From Ferrithrix thermotolerans DSM 19514 (lineage in GTDB: Bacteria; Actinomycetota; Acidimicrobiia; Acidimicrobiales; Ilumatobacteraceae), in the NCBI GenBank assembly GCA_945860575.1, contig CAMAQQ010000009.1, forward strand, positions 1 through 17,795: a stretch of DNA of 17,795 nt, in the 5' to 3' direction. The translations under genes were made by a program, and so were the position numbers. This document shows positions 14,586 to 17,795 of the stretch, one piece after another. Numbering within the stretch: the stretch's first letter is position 1; each line of letters starts with the position of its first letter. The notes under the pieces are model-generated. The model was not told the origin of the DNA. It ran no database searches and saw nothing but the letters and a program-made list of their open reading frames with translations.

Positions 14586-15302
14586 TTAGATGTGAGTGCG
14601 GTTAACGCTCGAACGCTTCGGTGCGTACTCATATAGATACTGCTGATTCGTTAGCCTCTGGATCTTTAGCATCACTTCATCGGTCAACTCTCGCAAGATC
14701 TCAGGGTCATCGGCGCGCGACATGTATTTGAGCGTGTCAATTGGTGGACCGATCTCAATTTTGCACGACTTGCGAAATTTCGGCATCACCGTGTCTGGTG
14801 CCATGATCGCACTTGTGCCGGTTATCCCGACAGGAAAGATCGGACATCCAAATTTAAGTGCCAATCGCGCTGCTCCAGTGCGACCTTTATAAAGTTTGCC
14901 GTCACGGCTCCGTGTGCCTTCTGGAAATATTCCGAATAGTTCACCACGCAACAACACGGCTTCAACCGCGATCATCGCCGAAGAGGCACTCTCTCCCCCG
15001 CTTCGATCTAGTGGGATCATGCCGATTTTTGTAAAAAGCCAACGTGTCTTCCAAGAATCCATGTATTCGCTCTTGCCGACGACCGACATATTTCGGGGTG
15101 AATGCGTTAGCAAAAAAACCGAATCCAAAAAACTAATGTGATTTGCGCACAAAATTGCCGGGCCGTTCACTGGGATTTGGTCGAAACCAATTAGTGAAAA
15201 CTTCCAGAGTCGATTAACGAAGAAGCGCACGAATGGTCTGAACCGAGTCTGAAATTTAGTTGCACCAACAAATTTCAGCGGATCAAAATTGGCTTTAGTC
15301 AT
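14586..15302 (-). CDS. plsC: 1-acyl-sn-glycerol-3-phosphate acyltransferase (PlsC family)
   Basis: A 238-residue membrane-associated acyltransferase that probably makes phosphatidic acid by acylating lysophosphatidate. The HX4D motif is in CANHISFLDS (His55, Asp60). The glycerol-phosphate binding motif FPEGTRSRDG is at about 126-135, preceded by GMIPLDRSGG (about 94-103) and followed by GAARLALKFGCPIFPVGI. These four blocks in order define the PlsC family. A hydrophobic N-terminal stretch (about 23-40) may anchor it. It lies between mshC and thrS with gaps of 20 and 28 bases. Specificity for acyl-ACP or acyl-CoA, or for another lysolipid, cannot be read from the sequence. Confidence 0.92.
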   Translation of the reverse strand: MTKANFDPLKFVGATKFQTRFRPFVRFFVNRLWKFSLIGFDQIPVNGPAILCANHISFLDSVFLLTHSPRNMSVVGKSEYMDSWKTRWLFTKIGMIPLDRSGGESASSAMIAVEAVLLRGELFGIFPEGTRSRDGKLYKGRTGAARLALKFGCPIFPVGITGTSAIMAPDTVMPKFRKSCKIEIGPPIDTLKYMSRADDPEILRELTDEVMLKIQRLTNQQYLYEYAPKRSSVNRTHI

Positions 15303-15322
15303 AGCGACGAGAGTTACTTTAA

Positions 15323-16453
15323 CTAGTTAATTAGGTCAATCCCAAGAAGTTTCGCCGAAGATTTAACGCTGTGGCCGGCCGCGGCGGCTTTGTCTAAAAC
15401 TTCTATTGCCGCAGGAACATTCAAGTCATTGTCTAGTGCGTCGCGAACTTCATTGAGTCCAGCCGTACCATCACCCGTTTTGGCCAATGTCCATGATTTG
15501 AGTCTCGCCAATGCGTTAGTCATCGCAGACGAGTTCCACTCCCACTCTTGGCGATAGTGATTTGAAATCAACGCGAGCCGTATCGCCAACGGATCATGAA
15601 TTTTTCGCAGTCGATCAACGAATTCAAGATTGCCCAAACTTTTTGACATTTTCGTTCCGTCCATAAAAACCATCGCAACATGCATCCAATGTTTCACAAA
15701 TTGCTTTCCTGTTGCGGCTTCAGTTTGTGCACGCTCACATTCGTGATGCGGAAAGATCAAATCACTTCCACCGCCGTGCAAATCAATCGTCGTGCCAAGA
15801 TCGCGCAACGCCAAAGCCGAACATTCAATATGCCAGCCAGGTCGTCCTGGTCCCCAAATCGTGTCCCAACTTGGCTCGTCTGGAGCAGACGGTTGCCACA
15901 ATACAAAGTCCAGCGGATGTCTTTTATCTGGATTATCCAGGTCACCGCCTCGTTCTGCGGCGTACCGCAACATTGTTTCGCTGTCGTAATTTGAGACACT
16001 GCCGAAAGAGTCAAACTTCGTCACATCAAAAAAGACACTGCTACCCCCTTGATAGGCAAATCCCCTGTCTAAAACCAATGCGATAAATTTTCGAATATCG
16101 GGTATCGCCGATGATGCACGGGGCTTGCTGAAAACATCCAACACATTGAGTGCTTTCATATCTGCATCAAACCTTGCTTCTTCGCCTGCAGCGAGATCTA
16201 AATAGTGCACACCGAGTTCTCTGGCTTTTGCAAACAATGGGTCATCGACATCGGTGACGTTGCGGACGCACTTTACGGTATGTCCCTTATCTATTAGTCG
16301 CCGTTGCAAAATGTCGTAACTGACAAATGTGAAAGCATGGCCAATGTGGGTTGCATCGTATGGCGTAATGCCACACGTGTACATCAAAACTTCTTTGTCC
16401 GGAGCAAAATCAACGACACTTTTTTTGACAGTGTCGTACAACTTCATCGTCAC
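15323..16453 (-). CDS. mshC: MshC, cysteine:GlcN-Ins ligase of mycothiol synthesis
   Basis: MshC joins cysteine to glucosaminyl-inositol with ATP, the penultimate step of mycothiol synthesis; it evolved from cysteinyl-tRNA synthetase. The 376-residue protein has YTCGITPYDATHIGHAFTF with zinc ligand Cys27 and the HIGH motif (36-39), WHIECSALAL (Cys211), GGGSDLIFPHHE (His236/237) and KMSKS (268-272). MshC rather than CysS is indicated by NVTDVDDPLFAKARELGVHYLDLA (CysS has TDIDDKI) and by the MLRYAAERGGDLDNP segment. PLDFVLWQPSAPDEPSWDTIWGPGRPGWH and the short C-terminus lacking the CysS anticodon-binding domain agree. The GTG start overlaps the upstream gene stop as GTGA; an ATG two codons on (16447) is an alternative. 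Confidence 0.92.
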   Translation of the reverse strand: MTMKLYDTVKKSVVDFAPDKEVLMYTCGITPYDATHIGHAFTFVSYDILQRRLIDKGHTVKCVRNVTDVDDPLFAKARELGVHYLDLAAGEEARFDADMKALNVLDVFSKPRASSAIPDIRKFIALVLDRGFAYQGGSSVFFDVTKFDSFGSVSNYDSETMLRYAAERGGDLDNPDKRHPLDFVLWQPSAPDEPSWDTIWGPGRPGWHIECSALALRDLGTTIDLHGGGSDLIFPHHECERAQTEAATGKQFVKHWMHVAMVFMDGTKMSKSLGNLEFVDRLRKIHDPLAIRLALISNHYRQEWEWNSSAMTNALARLKSWTLAKTGDGTAGLNEVRDALDNDLNVPAAIEVLDKAAAAGHSVKSSAKLLGIDLIN

Positions 16454-17121
16454 TTAGATTTGCCGCGATCCGGGATGCCAGTTAGGCGTGGGGCAACACG
16501 AGTTTTATAGCGCACATTCAATTGCAACAACACCGCGGTAAAGGCTTCGATCGCCAGGGCATTTGACAAACTGCCCGCATTTAACGGGCGACAACCAGGA
16601 ATACGGACAACTATGTCAGAAATAGTCGCCGTCGCCGTCGGATCATCCGAACAAATCAGCACATCGCTATCTACTTCGTGGGTGAGATTGCCTAACTCTG
16701 TCGCCGGCAAATGTTGAAATGCCGCGACTACTCGCGACAACGGAATCTCGGCTTGAATGTGCGCAGCGATACTGCCACGAGGCGGCACGAGTGGTTGAAA
16801 CTCTTTTCCCACCCGAACTAGTGCATTAGCCATCGTCACAACTATTTTGCCGACCAACTGTTGAGTGTGCTCGTTGACAATTGTCGCAGCCGAGTCCCAA
16901 GGTGTCGCAATAATTACAATTTCACAATTTGCCGCGGCGTCATTGTCGCCGCCATTTAGATTCAATTTGAAGTCGGGCCACTTGCGCGCGAGTTCGGCAC
17001 AAATGCCCACTGCTTTTTGCGCGTCACGAGAGCCCAGAAGCACATCACAACCAATTGAAGCCAAGCGCAAACCAAGTGCACTTCCCGCTGGGCCAGTACC
17101 ACCAAGAATTCCGATCCGCAT
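16450..17121 (-). CDS. npdG: NADPH:F420 oxidoreductase (FNO/NpdG type)
   Basis: A 223-residue Rossmann-fold enzyme exchanging hydride between NADPH and coenzyme F420. MRIGILGGTGPAGSALGLRLA has the dinucleotide loop GGTGPAG (7-13). GSRDAQK (30-36) places Ser31, Arg32 and Lys36 where archaeal FNO binds the NADP 2'-phosphate (recalled, not computed). IIATPWDSAA is the second strand-loop of the family. IPGCRPLNAGSLSNALAIEAFTAVLLQLN is the typical C-terminal helix region. The frame opens at a GTG at 17133, but homologues start at the MRIGILGG methionine, so the ATG at 17121 is preferred; TAGTGT lies 8 bases upstream. It overlaps mshC (GTGA) and probably heads the mshC-plsC-thrS operon. It supports F420H2 supply for the LLM oxidoreductase in this window. 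Confidence 0.9.
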   Translation of the reverse strand: MRIGILGGTGPAGSALGLRLASIGCDVLLGSRDAQKAVGICAELARKWPDFKLNLNGGDNDAAANCEIVIIATPWDSAATIVNEHTQQLVGKIVVTMANALVRVGKEFQPLVPPRGSIAAHIQAEIPLSRVVAAFQHLPATELGNLTHEVDSDVLICSDDPTATATISDIVVRIPGCRPLNAGSLSNALAIEAFTAVLLQLNVRYKTRVAPRLTGIPDRGKSK

Positions 17122-17129
17122 GACTCGCA

Positions 17130-17135
17130 ACACTA
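17130..17135 (-). promoter_or_regulatory. Possible -10 element (TAGTGT) of the npdG operon
   Basis: TAGTGT on the minus strand, eight bases before the ATG at 17121. There is no convincing -35. It is listed because the operon must start in this intergenic region. Confidence 0.25.
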
Positions 17136-17148
17136 CTTAATAAAGATG

Positions 17149-17213
17149 CATAGTTACTAACTGAATTAACTAGCGCTGTTTACTAATGCGGTTTACTAAT
17201 GCTGTTTACTAGC
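17149..17213. repeat. 13-bp-period tandem repeat array (about 5 units) in the npdG/inhA intergenic region
   Basis: Three units are near-identical and strictly tandem: GCTGTTTACTAAT (17175-17187), GCGGTTTACTAAT (17188-17200) and GCTGTTTACTAGC (17201-17213). Two more diverged units continue the same 13-base phase to the left (17162-17174, ending TTAACTAGC; 17149-17161, containing TTACTAA). The shared core is TTTACTA(A/G). The array lies between divergent genes and about 50 bases before the inhA start. It could be a cluster of binding sites or a small slippage minisatellite. Confidence 0.75.
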
Positions 17214-17252
17214 GATAAAACTTGGACACAACGCAAACAGGTTTCAATCAAC

Positions 17253-17258
17253 TACCGT
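17253..17258 (+). promoter_or_regulatory. Possible -10 element (TACCGT) of inhA
   Basis: TACCGT followed by seven bases and the GTG at 17266, which has no Shine-Dalgarno. It is identical in sequence and spacing to the element before pimA. A TTGGAC at 17222-17227 is too far away (25 bases) to be its -35. Confidence 0.35.
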
Positions 17259-17265
17259 TTACCAG

Positions 17266-17795
17266 GTGGGAATTCTTGATGGAAAAAACATTGTCATATC
17301 CGGTGTGCTAACCGATGCTTCTTTGGCGTTCGGTGTCGCCCAACTAGCCCAGCGCGAAGGTGCAAATGTCGTGTTAACTGGTGCGGGGCGTGGTTTATCG
17401 ATTACTGAGCGCACGGCTCGCAAGTTAGAAACGCCAGCACCTGTAGTTGAGTTTGATGTCACTGTTGATTCGCATGTTGCGAGCGCACGCGACGCCGTTA
17501 AACAGCATTTTGGCGCACTCGGTCGTGTCGACGGAGTCCTGCACTCAATTGGCTTTGCACCTGCGGCTTGTCTAGGTGACGACTTCATGGCTGCGACTTG
17601 GGCTGATGTCGCGGTGGCGATGCAAATTTCGGCGTATTCATTGAAGACACTTGCAGAATCATTTGCTCCGTTGATGACCAATGGTGGCTCAATTGTTGGG
17701 CTTGATTTTGACAACACTGTTGCATGGCCCGCCTACAACTGGATGGGCGTCGCAAAATCTGCACTCGAAAGCACCAACAGATATTTAGCCAAGGC
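17266..17795 (+). CDS. inhA: Enoyl-ACP reductase (NADH), FabI/InhA family (N-terminal 176 codons)
   Basis: The gene runs off the right edge; 176 codons are visible from a GTG start. It reduces the enoyl-ACP double bond in the last step of fatty-acid elongation. The sequence tracks mycobacterial InhA closely: GILDGKNIVISGVLTDASLAFGVA (dinucleotide site), VDGVLHSIGFAP, GGSIVGLDFDN with Phe148, and AYNWMGVAKSALES with the catalytic Tyr157 and Lys164 (InhA Phe149, Tyr158, Lys165). It is divergent from npdG, with a 144-base intergenic region that carries the 13-bp repeat array. In mycobacteria inhA follows fabG1; here it has its own upstream region. No Shine-Dalgarno precedes the GTG. Confidence 0.92.
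   Translation, partial: MGILDGKNIVISGVLTDASLAFGVAQLAQREGANVVLTGAGRGLSITERTARKLETPAPVVEFDVTVDSHVASARDAVKQHFGALGRVDGVLHSIGFAPAACLGDDFMAATWADVAVAMQISAYSLKTLAESFAPLMTNGGSIVGLDFDNTVAWPAYNWMGVAKSALESTNRYLAK

Noticed and set aside
17149..17213. CRISPR array interpretation of the tandem 13-mers
   Set aside because: Units are too short, there are no unique spacers between them, and no cas genes are present.
17259..17717. 152-codon minus-strand open frame opposite inhA
   Set aside because: The plus strand encodes a clear InhA/FabI N-terminus with catalytic Tyr and Lys; the minus-strand frame is Ser/Ala/Thr-rich shadow.
1..17795. A new defence, mobile or secondary-metabolite system
   Set aside because: Nearly every gene belongs to a well-known housekeeping or actinobacterial envelope family in a conserved order. 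No integrase, transposase, nuclease-ATPase pair, toxin-antitoxin pair or assembly-line enzyme is visible.

Overview
The window is a densely packed, single-copy chromosomal stretch of an actinomycetote. Mycothiol synthesis (mshC), a phosphatidylinositol mannoside (PIM) gene set (pgsA, acyltransferase, pimA), coenzyme F420 redox enzymes and an InhA-type enoyl-ACP reductase together point to Actinobacteria. The gene order thrS - HIT - pgsA - acyltransferase - pimA - pdxS - pdxT - yebC - ruvC - ruvA - ruvB resembles the order remembered for Mycobacterium tuberculosis (Rv2614c to about Rv2592c). Base composition is moderate to AT-leaning and the intergenic gaps are very short. My inference is a streamlined relative of the Acidimicrobiia (for example an aquatic lineage) rather than a high-GC soil actinomycete, but the taxon is not proven by the sequence.

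Layout, read in the direction of transcription of the minus strand (from high to low coordinates). At the far right a divergent pair flanks a 144-bp promoter region: inhA/fabI on the plus strand, running off the window, and an NADPH:F420 oxidoreductase on the minus strand. Then follow mshC (mycothiol cysteine ligase), a PlsC-type acyltransferase, thrS, a HIT-family Ap4A phosphorylase-like protein, a small two-helix membrane protein of unknown function, pgsA (phosphatidylinositol phosphate synthase type) and a PatA/LpxL-type acyltransferase. A plus-strand LLM-class (F420-dependent type) oxidoreductase gene interrupts the PIM cluster, converging on the acyltransferase and diverging from pimA. 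Minus-strand genes resume with pimA, lemA, an htpX-type membrane protease, a DUF3048 lipoprotein, pdxS, pdxT, yebC, a Bcp-type peroxiredoxin, ruvC, ruvA, ruvB and the first 27 codons of queA, which runs off the left edge.

Many minus-strand neighbours overlap by 1 to 8 bases (GTGA, ATGA, TAATG, TGATG), so much of the window is probably two or three long translationally coupled operons. Functionally it covers inositol-phospholipid and PIM headgroup assembly, phospholipid acylation, thiol and F420 redox metabolism, PLP synthesis (PdxST), Holliday-junction processing (RuvABC) and tRNA-related functions (ThrS, QueA). No tRNA, rRNA, CRISPR array, insertion sequence or phage gene was seen, and no gene-free stretch reaches 300 bases.

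I do not see an obviously new multi-gene defence or mobile system. The least explained items are a 13-bp-period repeat array in the F420-oxidoreductase/inhA intergenic region, an apparent leaderless-promoter signature (TAnnnT 6 to 8 bases before the start codon) at several genes that lack a Shine-Dalgarno sequence, the conserved-position membrane protein of unknown function, and the reversed F420-type oxidoreductase inside the PIM cluster.
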